From Duganella lactea (GTDB taxonomy: Bacteria > Pseudomonadota > Gammaproteobacteria > Burkholderiales > Burkholderiaceae_D): DNA of 64,000 nt. The notes below the pieces were generated by a model, which saw only the letters and a list, made by a program, of their open reading frames with translations, was not told where the DNA came from and ran no database searches. The stretch spans positions 248,001 through 312,000 of the forward strand of contig NZ_WWCP01000002.1 of NCBI RefSeq assembly GCF_009857505.1, read 5' to 3'. Positions 1 to 11,105 of this stretch are shown one piece after another; positions within the stretch are counted from its first letter, which is position 1; each line of letters opens with the position of its first letter. The position numbers were made by a program, and so were the translations under genes.

Positions 1-315
1 ATCCCGCATTGATTGTCCCCTATGTGACCCTGTTGGCGGGTCTTATCATTTCGCATGTCGGCCCTTCATGTTAGCCTCGCAAAAAATGTTTGCGGTAACA
101 TTTCATTAGCAATGTAGCCCCTGCATTAGCAATGAGCCAATTACTTTTTTGTCGCGACTGATATCCATTTCGATATCGCAGAATCCGCACTTCCACCGAG
201 ACGGCCCGCCAGCCCGTCATCCAATCTACACGATTCGCCAACGTTGTTTGCACATTCATTGCCTACGCTTCCGATATTGACCGCCATCAGGCATGAAATT
301 ACCGGATTTACCACA
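1..315. other. Non-coding upstream region of the YbjX-family gene
   Basis: No convincing gene is seen in these 315 bases. The only structure noted is a direct repeat, CATTAGCAATG, at 104-114 and 124-134. The copies are exactly 20 bp apart, about two helical turns, so they could be a paired regulator site for the gene that starts at 316. This is inference from spacing alone. Confidence 0.4.
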
Positions 316-1305
316 ATGAACACTAGAAACTACGACGCTTGGCTGACCAGACCAACCATGGACGCCGACTGGCCGACGATTACCGTCCGCTCGGGCGCCA
401 AGGATTTTATCGGCTTACCCAAGTTGCGCGAAACCATCAAACTGTGCATGCGGGCGTGGCTGCATCGGCATGCGACACGTGATTGGCTGGCCGTGCTCAA
501 CTCCCAAGCGTGGATCCGGGCGCTGGTTGTCGCCCGCCCCCGGCTGGTATGCAAAATATACCGGCCGTATCTCAGCAACGCGTTTTCACCCGCACGGCGA
601 GTGACTTTGCTGGCCGGGCACTATCGTTTCGTGCAGCAGCTGGGGCTGGAAAAACTGATTCTGCACGCCGCCTACAAGCCGGTGGATCTGGCTAGCGTGA
701 CCGGCAAGACAGGCGACGCGTATCGTGTGGTGCTGCGGGCAGTCGAGCCGATGGAGCGCGAGGGCGAACTGGTGCTGCAACTGCTCAAGGAAGACACGCT
801 GGTGTACTCGTGCGCGTTCACCTTTTTCGTCGAACAGCAGCGGATGGTGCTGGGAATCGGCTGCATGCAAGGTCCGCAGTGCGGCGTCGGTCTGCAACTG
901 ATACGCGAGGCGACCCGCGAACTGCACGGTCTGCGCCCGAAGCACCTGATGATCAGACTACTGGAAGCGCTGGGCGCGCAGCTCAATTGCGCGGCCTTGC
1001 GCCTGGTGGGCAACAACAACCGCGTCGTACACCGGGCGCGGCAACAGGGCAAGGTGCACGCCGACTACGACACCTTCTGGCAGGAATGCGGCGCGACTGC
1101 GCGCGCGGATGGCGATTTTGAACTGATCTGCGCGCCACTGAGCGCCCCTGATTTTCAGGCGCTGCCATCGAACAAGCGTTCGGCGGCGCGCAAACGCCAT
1201 GAGGCCGTATGCAACGTCACCGACATGATGATCATGAAATTGCTACCCGACCAGACTGTCGCTTGGCAAGGCCCAGACAAGCGCCGCGACAAAACCGGCG
1301 CATAG
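316..1305 (+). CDS. VirK/YbjX family protein (DUF535)
   Basis: The 329-residue product looks like the DUF535 (VirK/YbjX) family over nearly its whole length. Typical features are the central LLAGHYRFV stretch, a middle block ending near FFVEQQ, and a basic tail (SNKRSAARKRHE). Family members have been linked to envelope stress, virulence and peptide resistance in enterobacteria, but the biochemical role is unknown. No signal peptide or membrane segment is obvious. I chose the ATG at 316 because the reading frame further upstream begins only with a TTG at 244. The last 63 bp overlap the tail of the convergent RND remnant, which suggests that one of the two ends has decayed. Confidence 0.75.
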   Translation: MNTRNYDAWLTRPTMDADWPTITVRSGAKDFIGLPKLRETIKLCMRAWLHRHATRDWLAVLNSQAWIRALVVARPRLVCKIYRPYLSNAFSPARRVTLLAGHYRFVQQLGLEKLILHAAYKPVDLASVTGKTGDAYRVVLRAVEPMEREGELVLQLLKEDTLVYSCAFTFFVEQQRMVLGIGCMQGPQCGVGLQLIREATRELHGLRPKHLMIRLLEALGAQLNCAALRLVGNNNRVVHRARQQGKVHADYDTFWQECGATARADGDFELICAPLSAPDFQALPSNKRSAARKRHEAVCNVTDMMIMKLLPDQTVAWQGPDKRRDKTGA

Positions 1306-1734
1306 CATGAACATGCGCGCGCATCGTCTGGGCAGCGAAGCGGCGCTGGCGGCGATGGGCCGGCCCGCGCGGCGTGGCCACATCCGTGTCAATGCCGGCG
1401 CCACGGCGAGCACCAGCAGCATCGTCAACCACATGGCGATCACCATCGCCGCCATGAACTGCCGGTAAATTTCCCCGACCGCGCTGGAGGCCAGCGCGAT
1501 CATCGGGATGAACATGGCGCTCAAGACGAGCATGGTGGCACAGGTGGTTCGGCTGAAATCCCTCATGGCGGACGCCAGCGCTTGCTCGGAACCAGCATGC
1601 TGCGCGGCGTCCATGGCAACGCCCCCATCATCAGATCGTACTGCAACAGTTTGCTGAACGACTTGCGGCTGCGAGGCCCGCGCACTTGTGATGGCCGCTA
1701 TAGCACCCAGCGCCATACAGATCATTGATTTCAC
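1243..1734 (-). pseudogene. Degraded RND-efflux (HAE1-type) fragment behind a signal-like leader
   Basis: This is a 163-residue reading frame. Its middle resembles a short piece of an RND multidrug pump, with hydrophobic stretches like MLVLSAMFIPMIALASS and YRQFMAAMVIAMWL and then an APALTRMW motif. Real pumps are about 1000 residues, so only a remnant is left. It begins with a hydrophobic leader (about residues 1-20) that does not belong to the pump. The likely GTG start at 1734 has a GGAGG just upstream and shares bases with the stop of the MFS gene (GTGA overlap), so it may still be translated. It runs 63 bp into the opposite-strand YbjX gene. It could be a decayed gene or a small membrane protein; I favour decay. 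Confidence 0.55.
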
Positions 1735-3161
1735 GATATTGCCTCCAGTTGCTTGGGTTTCACTTTGCGACGCGGAAGTACGATAAAAATCCACGACACT
1801 ATCAGCGCCAGAGTAAGCAGCAGGCCAGCGGCGTCCATGACCGCTGAAATCCGATGGGCCAGCACCTGGCTGTCATGAGCGCCGATAGGTGCTGCGCCGG
1901 CAAAGACCAGCACCAGCAAGCCGAGTCCCAATGCTCCGCCAAGCTGATGGGCAACGTTAACCAAGCCCGAGGCAGCCCCGGCGTCATCGCGAGCGACTCC
2001 AGCCACTCCGGCGGCAGTCAAAGGGCCTAGTAGCAAACCTTGGCCCAGTCCGATTAATAGCATCGGCGGCACAACACTCGTCCAATAGCTCGCTCCGGCA
2101 TCGGCCCGCCCTAGCCAAAGCAATCCAGCAACGCCCAGCGACAAGCCCGCCAGAATGAGTGAGCCGTTGCCAACGCGCCGCGCTAGCCTGGGTGCGCCCA
2201 TCGCCGCGACGAAGTTGGGCAGCGTTACCGGCAGGAAGGCGAGGCCCGCCTGCAAGGGCCGCATATGCAGCACGCCCTGCAGGAACTGCGTGGAGAAAAA
2301 CCAGAAGCCCACGGCGCCGCCGAGGAAGAGCATGCGCGCCAGATAGGCACCCGCGCGTTCGCGGTTTGCCAGCAAACGCAACGGCAGGATGGGCTGGCTG
2401 ATGCGGCGCTCGATCAGGACAAATACTGCTGTCAAGATGACGCCACCGAACAGCGCCGACTGCGCCAAGGTGTCATGCCAACCAGCCTCGGCGGCACGCA
2501 CGAGTCCATAGACCAGTGCCGTCATCCCCATGGTCGAGCAAATTGCACCGCCCACGTCGAAGCGGCCAGGACGCATTGGCGGCTCGACGATGTGCCGTCT
2601 GGCGACAACGATCAGCAACAGGCCGATGGGGAGATTGATAAAGAAGCCGGCGCGCCACGAAACCAGATCAGCAAACAGGCCGCCCAGTACCAGGCCCAGC
2701 GTTGCCCCGACGCCTGCCGCTGCGGCGTACATCGACAGTGCGCGATTGCGCTCGGGTCCTTCAGCAAAGTGGGTAGACAACAACGCCAGCGTGGACGGTG
2801 CCAGCACCGCTGCCCCAACGCCCTGGATTGCGCGGGCTGTGAGCAGCCAGCCAGCCGACTGCGCTATCCCAATCGCCATCGACGCCAGCGTAAACAAGGA
2901 TAGGCCCGCAATGAACATGCGACGCCGCCCCAGGATATCGCCGGCACGCGCGCCAAGCAATAGCAACCCACCAAACGTCAGCGTATAAGCATTGGTTATC
3001 CATGAGAGTTGAGCGGCACTAAAACCGAGGCTGGCCTGAATGCGCGGCAGTCCAGTGATGACGATGGAAATATCGACCACAATCATCAGGTAGCTGGCTA
3101 CGATGATTGCCAACACTGTGTTGGCGTTTTGCGCCTGTGAATCGGGCATAGCGTTACTCAT
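1731..3161 (-). CDS. MFS drug-resistance type transporter (DHA2, 14-helix)
   Basis: The 476-residue integral membrane protein has the features of the EmrB/QacA (DHA2) group of proton-driven exporters. An early acidic motif, VDISIVITGLPRI, lies at about residues 29-41. The loop motif A (GARAGDILGRRRMF) lies at about 70-83, and hydrophobic segments fill the rest to about 14 helices. The substrate cannot be read from sequence; these pumps usually export drugs, dyes or organic acids from the cytoplasm. The gene starts 9 bp after the aldo/keto reductase and overlaps the next frame, so the three form one leftward operon facing a LysR regulator. That layout suggests induction by a compound that the cluster detoxifies. 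Confidence 0.85.
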   Translation of the reverse strand: MSNAMPDSQAQNANTVLAIIVASYLMIVVDISIVITGLPRIQASLGFSAAQLSWITNAYTLTFGGLLLLGARAGDILGRRRMFIAGLSLFTLASMAIGIAQSAGWLLTARAIQGVGAAVLAPSTLALLSTHFAEGPERNRALSMYAAAAGVGATLGLVLGGLFADLVSWRAGFFINLPIGLLLIVVARRHIVEPPMRPGRFDVGGAICSTMGMTALVYGLVRAAEAGWHDTLAQSALFGGVILTAVFVLIERRISQPILPLRLLANRERAGAYLARMLFLGGAVGFWFFSTQFLQGVLHMRPLQAGLAFLPVTLPNFVAAMGAPRLARRVGNGSLILAGLSLGVAGLLWLGRADAGASYWTSVVPPMLLIGLGQGLLLGPLTAAGVAGVARDDAGAASGLVNVAHQLGGALGLGLLVLVFAGAAPIGAHDSQVLAHRISAVMDAAGLLLTLALIVSWIFIVLPRRKVKPKQLEAIS

Positions 3162-3170
3162 GGCCAGCGC

Positions 3171-4144
<974 letters not shown>

Positions 4145-4146
4145 TT

Positions 4147-5115
4147 ATGGCTATCAACGAACTTCGGTCCATCACGACCTTCATCAAGGCAGCAGAATTG
4201 GGCAGCCTGCGCAAGGCGGCGCAGGACCTCGGAATCAGCCCGCAGGCAGCAAGCAAGGCACTCGCTCAACTGGAGTCTCACCTGGACGCCAGGCTATTTC
4301 ACCGCACGACGCGTGTGATGTCCTTGACCGATGCTGGGCAGCGATTGCTTGAAGATGTGCAGCCGGCCGTACTCAGTATGCAGCGTGCACTGTTGAACGC
4401 CCGCACGGCAAAGGACGAGTTCGCCGGTCCTTTGCGAATTGCTGGCCCTCGGACCACGTTCCAGCCGCTTCTCTGGCGGCTGGTTGAGGAATTCTGTGAA
4501 ATTCATCCGGGTATTCAGCCGGATGTCCTGCTCGAAGATCGTGTCGGCAACTGGGTGGAAGACCGCGTCGATGTTGGGTTCCGCTTGGGGGCATCGCCCC
4601 ACGAAGGCGTTATCGCTCGGCGGCTGTTTCCGCTGCAGATGGTCATTTGTGGCGCGCCAAGCTACTTCGCGCAGCACGGGGCGCCACAAACGCTGGCTGC
4701 GCTGGCACAGCATCGCTGCAGCGCGTTCCGGCATCCAGGGACCGGTAAAGTCGTACCGTGGCATGTAAAGCTCGGTGAGCAGACAGTAGATCAGCCGGTC
4801 GTACCGGCGATCTGCAGCAACGACGAGTTGTTCGAACTTCAGGCTGTGCTTGCGGGCAAGGCACTTGGGCAACTCGCGGGAGTCACGGCGGCACCATACA
4901 TCCGCACAGGACAATTGATTCCAATCCTGCTCGATCACATGCCTGACTTCGCGAGCTATTTCGTCTATTTTGGCAGCAAGACCTCGCAGCCAGCACGCAC
5001 CCGGGCATTCATTGACCTGGCGGTTCAACGCCTTGCTAATAATTCGGATTACGTGCTTAGCACAGAGGAATTAGTGCTCAGCTCAAGCGCGGGCAAAACA
5101 AAATCTAAGGTTTAG
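4147..5115 (+). CDS. LysR-family transcriptional regulator
   Basis: The 322-residue protein has an N-terminal winged helix-turn-helix at about residues 1-60 (FIKAAELGSLRKAAQDLG, then LESHLDARLFHRTTR), typical of LysR regulators. A substrate-binding-like effector domain follows from about residue 90. It starts with ATG at 4147 after a GGGAGG ribosome site. The gene is divergent from the aldo/keto reductase and MFS exporter operon, the classic layout for a LysR protein that controls its neighbour. The inducer cannot be read from sequence. The last residues (SSAGKTKSKV) are a polar tail. Confidence 0.88.
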   Translation: MAINELRSITTFIKAAELGSLRKAAQDLGISPQAASKALAQLESHLDARLFHRTTRVMSLTDAGQRLLEDVQPAVLSMQRALLNARTAKDEFAGPLRIAGPRTTFQPLLWRLVEEFCEIHPGIQPDVLLEDRVGNWVEDRVDVGFRLGASPHEGVIARRLFPLQMVICGAPSYFAQHGAPQTLAALAQHRCSAFRHPGTGKVVPWHVKLGEQTVDQPVVPAICSNDELFELQAVLAGKALGQLAGVTAAPYIRTGQLIPILLDHMPDFASYFVYFGSKTSQPARTRAFIDLAVQRLANNSDYVLSTEELVLSSSAGKTKSKV

Positions 5116-5158
5116 ATACCATATCGTAACTGCCGACCATGACATGGAATCGCTAAAT

Positions 5159-5229
5159 CCTTCCTGCTCGTGCAGGTCCCATGCCATGAAAAATGCCATT
5201 GACGATGCAGGAAGGCTCATCAATGGCAT
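5159..5229. other. Interlocked inverted repeats in the lysR/guaA convergent gap
   Basis: Two perfect inverted repeats interlock here. CCTTCCTGC (5159-5167) pairs with GCAGGAAGG (5207-5215). ATGCCATTGA (5193-5202) pairs with TCAATGGCAT (5220-5229). The second left arm lies inside the loop of the first pair, giving the order of an H-type pseudoknot. The site sits between two convergent genes, so a bidirectional terminator or RNA-end stabiliser is possible. No clear T-run follows. Confidence 0.4.
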
Positions 5230-5268
5230 CAGTTTAACCCAATAAAATCAATGAGTTAGAATGCAACC

Positions 5269-6879
5269 TCACTCCCACTCGATGGTAGCAGGTGGTTTTC
5301 CGGAAATATCGTAGACGACACGATTAATTCCTCGGACCTCATTGATGACCCTATTAGAAACCCGGCCCAGCAACTCATGCGGCAGGTGCGCCCAGTGCGC
5401 GGTCATGAAGTCCTGCGTCTGCACGGCGCGCAGCGCCACCACGTACTCGTAGGTGCGGCCATCGCCCATCACGCCGACCGACTTCACCGGCAGGAACACG
5501 GCAAACGCCTGCGAGGTCGCTTCGTACCAGTTCTTCGGCACGGCGTCCTGGTCGAAGCCAGGCACCACGGTCGGTACGTAGGGGGTATTGCGCAGCTCTT
5601 CGATGAAGATGGCGTCGGCCTGGCGCAGCAGGTCGGCGTATTCCTTCTTCACTTCACCCAAGATGCGCACGCCCAGGCCCGGACCTGGGAACGGATGACG
5701 GTAAACCATGTCATGCGGCAGGCCCAGCGCCACGCCCAGCTTGCGCACCTCGTCCTTGAACAGTTCGCGCAGCGGCTCCAGCAGCGACAGCTTCATGTGC
5801 TCCGGCAAGCCGCCGACGTTGTGGTGCGACTTGATGGTCTGGCCTTTCTTGCCCTTGCCGGCCGATTCGATCACATCCGGATAGATGGTGCCCTGCGCCA
5901 GCCATTTGGCGTTGACCAGCTTGCCCGACTCGCGGTCGAACACCTCGACGAATTCGCGACCGATGATCTTGCGCTTCTGCTCCGGATCGGCAACACCGGC
6001 CAGGTGGCCCATGAACTGGTCCTCGGCATCGATGCGGATCACTTTGACGCCCAGGTTCTTGGCGAACATGTCCATGACCATCTTGCCTTCGTTCAAACGC
6101 AGCAGGCCGTGATCGACGAACACGCAGGTCAGCTGGTCGCCGATGGCGCGGTGGATCAGCGCCGCCGCCACCGACGAATCAACGCCGCCCGACAGGCCCA
6201 GAATCACCTCATCGGTGCCGACCTGCGCGCGGATTTTCTCGACTGCTTCCGAGATGTAGTCAGGCATGTTCCAGTCCGACTTGCAGCCGCAGATTTCGTG
6301 CACGAAGCGGCTCAGCATGACCTTGCCCTGCACCGTGTGGGTCACCTCCGGGTGCCATTGCACACCGTAGAATTTTTTCTCTTCGTTGGCCATCGCCGCG
6401 ATCGGGCACGACGGCGTATCGCCCATCAGCACGAAGCCCGGTGGCATGTCCAGCACCTTGTCGCCATGGCTCATCCAGACTTTCTGCATGCCGTGGCCTT
6501 CGTCGGTGACGAAGTCGACAATGCCGTCCAGCAGCTTGGTGTGGTTGCGCGCGCGCACCTCGGCGTAGCCGAACTCACGCACCTTGCCGTTCTCGACCTT
6601 GCCGCCCAGTTGCGCGGCCATGGTCTGCATGCCGTAGCAGATGCCCAGCACCGGCACGCCCAGGTCGAACACGGCGGCCGGCGCGCGCGGTGCGTCGCCT
6701 TCCAGCGTGGAGCTGTGGCTGCCCGACAGGATCACGCCGGCGGCGCCGTAGTTGCGCACGAATTCGTCGCTGACGTCATACGGATACACTTCCGAGAACA
6801 CGCCGGCGTCGCGCACGCGGCGCGCGATCAGCTGGGTCACTTGGGAGCCGAAATCGAGAATGAGGATTTTAGAGTGCAT
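5269..6879 (-). CDS. guaA: GMP synthase (glutamine-hydrolysing)
   Basis: The 536-residue enzyme converts XMP to GMP using ATP and glutamine, the last step of GMP synthesis in the cytoplasm. The N-terminal class I amidotransferase has the nucleophile Cys81 in GICYGMQ and the histidine motif QWHPEVTHT. The ATP pyrophosphatase domain follows, with the P-loop [11 protein letters not shown] at about residue 230. The C-terminal dimerisation domain ends in the conserved PPATIEWE. Length and all catalytic motifs are normal. It lies just downstream of guaB, with a strong terminator-like hairpin between them, so at least part of its expression may need its own promoter or read-through. Confidence 0.98.
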   Translation of the reverse strand: MHSKILILDFGSQVTQLIARRVRDAGVFSEVYPYDVSDEFVRNYGAAGVILSGSHSSTLEGDAPRAPAAVFDLGVPVLGICYGMQTMAAQLGGKVENGKVREFGYAEVRARNHTKLLDGIVDFVTDEGHGMQKVWMSHGDKVLDMPPGFVLMGDTPSCPIAAMANEEKKFYGVQWHPEVTHTVQGKVMLSRFVHEICGCKSDWNMPDYISEAVEKIRAQVGTDEVILGLSGGVDSSVAAALIHRAIGDQLTCVFVDHGLLRLNEGKMVMDMFAKNLGVKVIRIDAEDQFMGHLAGVADPEQKRKIIGREFVEVFDRESGKLVNAKWLAQGTIYPDVIESAGKGKKGQTIKSHHNVGGLPEHMKLSLLEPLRELFKDEVRKLGVALGLPHDMVYRHPFPGPGLGVRILGEVKKEYADLLRQADAIFIEELRNTPYVPTVVPGFDQDAVPKNWYEATSQAFAVFLPVKSVGVMGDGRTYEYVVALRAVQTQDFMTAHWAHLPHELLGRVSNRVINEVRGINRVVYDISGKPPATIEWE

Positions 6880-6906
6880 GGAGTTTGAACGAGTTGGATA
6901 ACTATA

Positions 6907-6936
6907 GAAAAACGCCGGCGTGGGCCGCCGGCGTTT
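6907..6936 (-). terminator. Rho-independent terminator-like hairpin after guaB
   Basis: The inverted repeat AAACGCCGGCG / CGCCGGCGTTT has 11-bp arms and a 5-base loop, and the leftward strand continues with T residues. It lies between guaB and guaA and probably reduces, rather than abolishes, read-through into guaA. Confidence 0.8.
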
Positions 6937-6945
6937 GCAAGGGAG

Positions 6946-8464
<1,519 letters not shown>

Positions 8465-8828
8465 CAACTTCCCCAAACTACCGGAGACACAATAGAAATA
8501 AGGCTTACTTCAAATGGCGTTTGTTTGGGGTGGTTTGGAAAAGTCTGGATTTTCGCCCATTTTTCGCCCAAATTTCGCCCACGCTTTTAAGCTAAATCGA
8601 AGGTACAGCAACAACAAAAGTTGCCATTATCACACTCGCCAAGCCAGCTGTCGAAGTTTGTGCTTATATGTTTGACTTCCTGCGACACCACCCGACCAAG
8701 CTGATGCAGGCATGGGAGTAGCCGGCGCCGCTGCAGAAGAAGAAATCCACACTGATCACGCCGCCCCTAGGTACGCAGATGGGATTGCTATAAATAACCT
8801 TTGATCGACAAACCGCAACGATGGCCCC
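8465..8828. other. Host-prophage junction region without recognisable genes
   Basis: No gene is supported in these 364 bases. They lie between the guaB promoter and the first phage-like gene, so the left attachment site should be here, but the core cannot be fixed without the other end. Three tandem copies of an 11-bp unit (TTTCGCCCA plus two variable bases) occur at 8551-8583. A short open stretch at about 8601-8730 on the + strand has no start or family match. Confidence 0.4.
8551..8583. repeat. Three tandem 11-bp TTTCGCCCA units
   Basis: The core TTTCGCCCA is repeated three times with an exact period of 11 bp, close to one helical turn. Such arrays can be integrase arm-type sites next to a phage attachment core, or the remnant of a coding repeat. 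The position at the presumed prophage edge favours the first reading but does not prove it. Confidence 0.5.
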
Positions 8829-9476
8829 TCATGAGAGATCTAGACGGGCAATTTTCAACAACTTCGAGAACGCTACCGTTCCGGAAATCGGGTCCAACGC
8901 TTTCAGAAAAATCTGACTACGCATGATTATATCGGCTGGCTGAAATAGCCAATCATCGTCGTCTATGCGTTTAGCAACGTCAGAATGACGTTGTTTGAAG
9001 TCGGGAGCGTTCCTATCTAACTGAACCAGCATATTGGAACCTGCAGCCGCCTTCGCCACAAGGGCTTGAGCTTTAAAAGAAAATGCATCCTCACGCGTGC
9101 GCGCGAGCCCAGCCCAATTGTGGAAAAACTGATCGACTAACCTGAACTCATCAGGATTTAATTCACCAACAAAGAGATGTTTATACTTCGCCCAAGTATT
9201 GTCAGGCCAGATAACCTTAAACCATGATTGGGGCGTATCGTGCGTTTTCACGCCTTCAACTGCTGATTCCGCGTTCCTTATATCGAGCACAATTATCTTT
9301 GCCGCACTCTCCAACTCGTTGGATCTACCGAGTGCATATACTAGCAGTGCAATATACCCAACGGCCGCTGTAACTACACCTGCGACTCGGTCGCCTGGAA
9401 CCTTGCAAAACTCAAATAGCGTGAAGAGCACGCCAAACAACGCAAGATAATACGCCGTCAGTCTTAATATCTTCAT
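8829..9476 (-). CDS. Two-helix membrane protein at the prophage edge, function unknown
   Basis: I do not recognise a family. The 215-residue protein has two hydrophobic segments near the N-terminus (about residues 5-22 and 32-50), then a charged soluble part with no known motif. The ATG at 9476 (MKILRL) is chosen over an upstream TTG at 9497. The gene is visibly more AT-rich than the lysis genes beside it and lies at the extreme end of the late block. That is typical of an accessory (moron) gene expressed in the lysogen. A role in phage exclusion or host defence is possible but is only inferred from the position and membrane anchor. Confidence 0.6.
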   Translation of the reverse strand: MKILRLTAYYLALFGVLFTLFEFCKVPGDRVAGVVTAAVGYIALLVYALGRSNELESAAKIIVLDIRNAESAVEGVKTHDTPQSWFKVIWPDNTWAKYKHLFVGELNPDEFRLVDQFFHNWAGLARTREDAFSFKAQALVAKAAAGSNMLVQLDRNAPDFKQRHSDVAKRIDDDDWLFQPADIIMRSQIFLKALDPISGTVAFSKLLKIARLDLS

Positions 9477-9525
9477 GATCTGTTCTGATCTAACCAAGGT
9501 TGCTTATATTAGCACGGTGCAACAC

Positions 9526-9813
9526 CTAATTTAGACACCCGGCTACGATCGCCTCTAGCGCCTCCTCATACTTTCGACCTTGCGGCCAATCCCTGGCCAG
9601 CGCCAAGACCTTCTCGCCATCCGACGCGCTGGGCGCCAGCTTCTCCACGGCGTAGTCGGGCCGCGCCGGCACGTCACCCGGCTTCACGCAGAACACGGGA
9701 ACCGGCACGTCCACGCGCTGAGTCACCGGCGCCGGCGTGGCGGCGCAGCCGGCCAGCAGCACCATCGCCACCAATCCTGCCAAATTGGTAAATTTGAAGG
9801 GTTTCTGGTTCAT
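9526..9813 (-). CDS. Outer-membrane spanin lipoprotein (Rz1-like)
   Basis: The 95-residue protein starts with a lipoprotein signal ending in LLAGC (Cys23), followed by a proline-rich stretch, as in o-spanins. It would be anchored in the outer membrane and pair with the inner-membrane spanin encoded just upstream to fuse the membranes at the end of lysis. Its ATG overlaps the stop of the i-spanin gene (ATGA). The two are in series rather than nested as in lambda. At 95 residues it is longer than most Rz1 proteins. Its C-terminal half has no match that I know. Confidence 0.65.
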   Translation of the reverse strand: MNQKPFKFTNLAGLVAMVLLAGCAATPAPVTQRVDVPVPVFCVKPGDVPARPDYAVEKLAPSASDGEKVLALARDWPQGRKYEEALEAIVAGCLN

Positions 9814-10205
9814 CGCACGCTCTCCAGCATCTTGTTCACGTAGGGCATCGCCTCAACGCAGGTCGTCGGCCGCGCGCCGGCCAGCTGCGCCAGCGCCTGC
9901 TCATAGCGCCGGCCGCTGACCTCGGCGGCCTGCCGGGCGGTGGCGCCGCGAGCCTCGGCGGCCTTGGCCTGCTCGTGCCACATCACGATCGCGCGGTTCT
10001 GCGCATCAACGCCGGCGCGCAACTCTGCGGTGACGCCCTGCTCCGCCCTCAGGTCGGCCAGCGCCTTGTCGCGCGCGGCCGCCGCCGACCACCACAGTGC
10101 GCCGCCGGCGCCACCGCCGGCCAGCAGGATGGTCAACAGCACCAGCGCGGCGATCCTCCAGATCTGGCCGGCCAAGGCGCCGCCAGCAATTTTGGTCACA
10201 TCCAT
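9810..10205 (-). CDS. Inner-membrane spanin (Rz-like)
   Basis: The 131-residue protein has a single N-terminal membrane segment (about residues 14-37) and then a periplasmic coiled coil rich in Ala, Glu, Gln and Arg, the shape of an i-spanin. I placed the start at the ATG at 10205 (MDVTKIAGG), just after the stop of the DUF6527 gene. It is followed by the Rz1-like lipoprotein with a 4-bp overlap and preceded by endolysin and holin genes, as expected of a lysis cassette. Confidence 0.75.
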   Translation of the reverse strand: MDVTKIAGGALAGQIWRIAALVLLTILLAGGGAGGALWWSAAAARDKALADLRAEQGVTAELRAGVDAQNRAIVMWHEQAKAAEARGATARQAAEVSGRRYEQALAQLAGARPTTCVEAMPYVNKMLESVR

Positions 10206-10206
10206 A

Positions 10207-10545
10207 TCAGCTCCAATCGGGTAGCGGCACGGTCTGCCCGGCCAGCGCATGCGTGCAATCGCCGAGGAACTGGATCATGCCGTCGGTGACGAATGAGTGA
10301 CAGATGCCGCACTTGAACGGTGAATTGCGGCCGGTGCGCTCTTCGTAGTTGCACCAGCACTCCATTTTGTCGCCATCAATGTGGTGCCCATTTCGAGCCA
10401 GTACCGACTGCGCGAACGTCGGGCGAACCGGGTCGCCGTTGTAGTCCCAGACCGGACGCTGGTGGCCGTCCGCCGCCGGCCCGATCGGCAGCACATGGAT
10501 CTCGCCGCAGCCCGGGCACTCGAATGCGACCTGGTTGTCGCTCAT
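10207..10545 (-). CDS. DUF6527 family phage protein with zinc-binding cysteines
   Basis: The 112-residue protein shows the pattern of DUF6527 phage proteins: CPGCGEIH near the N-terminus, a WDYNGDPVRPTF block, then CGICHSFVTDGMIQFLGDC and a final HALAGQTVPLPDW. The cysteine pairs suggest a structural metal site. The function is unknown. Such genes occur in tail or lysis modules of many phages, and here it lies between the endolysin and the spanins. The ATG at 10545 lies 11 bp after the endolysin stop; an earlier in-frame start would lie inside that gene. Confidence 0.7.
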   Translation of the reverse strand: MSDNQVAFECPGCGEIHVLPIGPAADGHQRPVWDYNGDPVRPTFAQSVLARNGHHIDGDKMECWCNYEERTGRNSPFKCGICHSFVTDGMIQFLGDCTHALAGQTVPLPDWS

Positions 10546-10556
10546 GGTGCAGATCT

Positions 10557-11105
10557 TCACGCGCGCGCGCATGCCAGCACCCGCTGCGCGACGCTGAACA
10601 GTGCCAAGCGCTCAGCCAGCCCGTTCGTACCGCCATTGATTCGCCGCGTCACCCGCACCTGGTCGCCGGCGTCGGCCAGCTCGTTGAGCCCGTGAGTGCG
10701 CCAGAACCACGCCGCCGATCGGCAGGCATTCACAGGCTGTTCCAGCAGCTCAGGCTGCGCCAACAGGTCTAGGCCGAGCGCGGCGCCGCACGCGGCGTAG
10801 TTCGTGCGGCCGGTGATCTGGATCAGGCCGCGCCCTTTGTAGCGCTGCCCGTCACCGTCGGCCTGTGGTGTGTTGCCCAGCCGGGCGGCCAGCGTGCCGG
10901 TGTCGTATGCGGCGCCGCTGGCCAGCTCGCGCACGAATTGAAGTTGCCCGGATTCGTGCCCAATCTGCGCCAGGAACGACGCAGCACGCGCCGGGGTGTT
11001 GATGCCGAACTCGGCCATGGCGGCGTTCAGCGGCGCCAGGTAGGCGGCGATGCGGCGCTGACCTGCCTGCGGCATGATCTGCTGAAGTTGGTTGGCGGTG
11101 ATCAC
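10557..11105 (-). CDS. Endolysin, glycoside hydrolase family 19
   Basis: The 182-residue enzyme resembles GH19 chitinase-type phage lysins that cleave the glycan strands of peptidoglycan. The catalytic glutamate lies in AQIGHESGQLQFVRE, and the family motif YKGRGLIQITGRTNYAACG follows. No signal peptide is seen, so release needs the holin. I chose the GTG at 11105 because it overlaps the stop of the holin-like gene (GTGA); the frame upstream of it is a shadow. It ends just before the DUF6527 gene in a compact lysis cassette. Confidence 0.88.
   Translation of the reverse strand: MITANQLQQIMPQAGQRRIAAYLAPLNAAMAEFGINTPARAASFLAQIGHESGQLQFVRELASGAAYDTGTLAARLGNTPQADGDGQRYKGRGLIQITGRTNYAACGAALGLDLLAQPELLEQPVNACRSAAWFWRTHGLNELADAGDQVRVTRRINGGTNGLAERLALFSVAQRVLACARA

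Noticed and set aside
5377-6888. A 503-codon open frame on the + strand across guaA
   Set aside because: It lies exactly opposite guaA, is His/Arg/Gln-rich and has no family; it is a shadow of the GC-rich coding strand.
8465-8828. tmRNA or tRNA 3' end as attachment site
   Set aside because: No T-arm or CCA-type end was found in the junction region.
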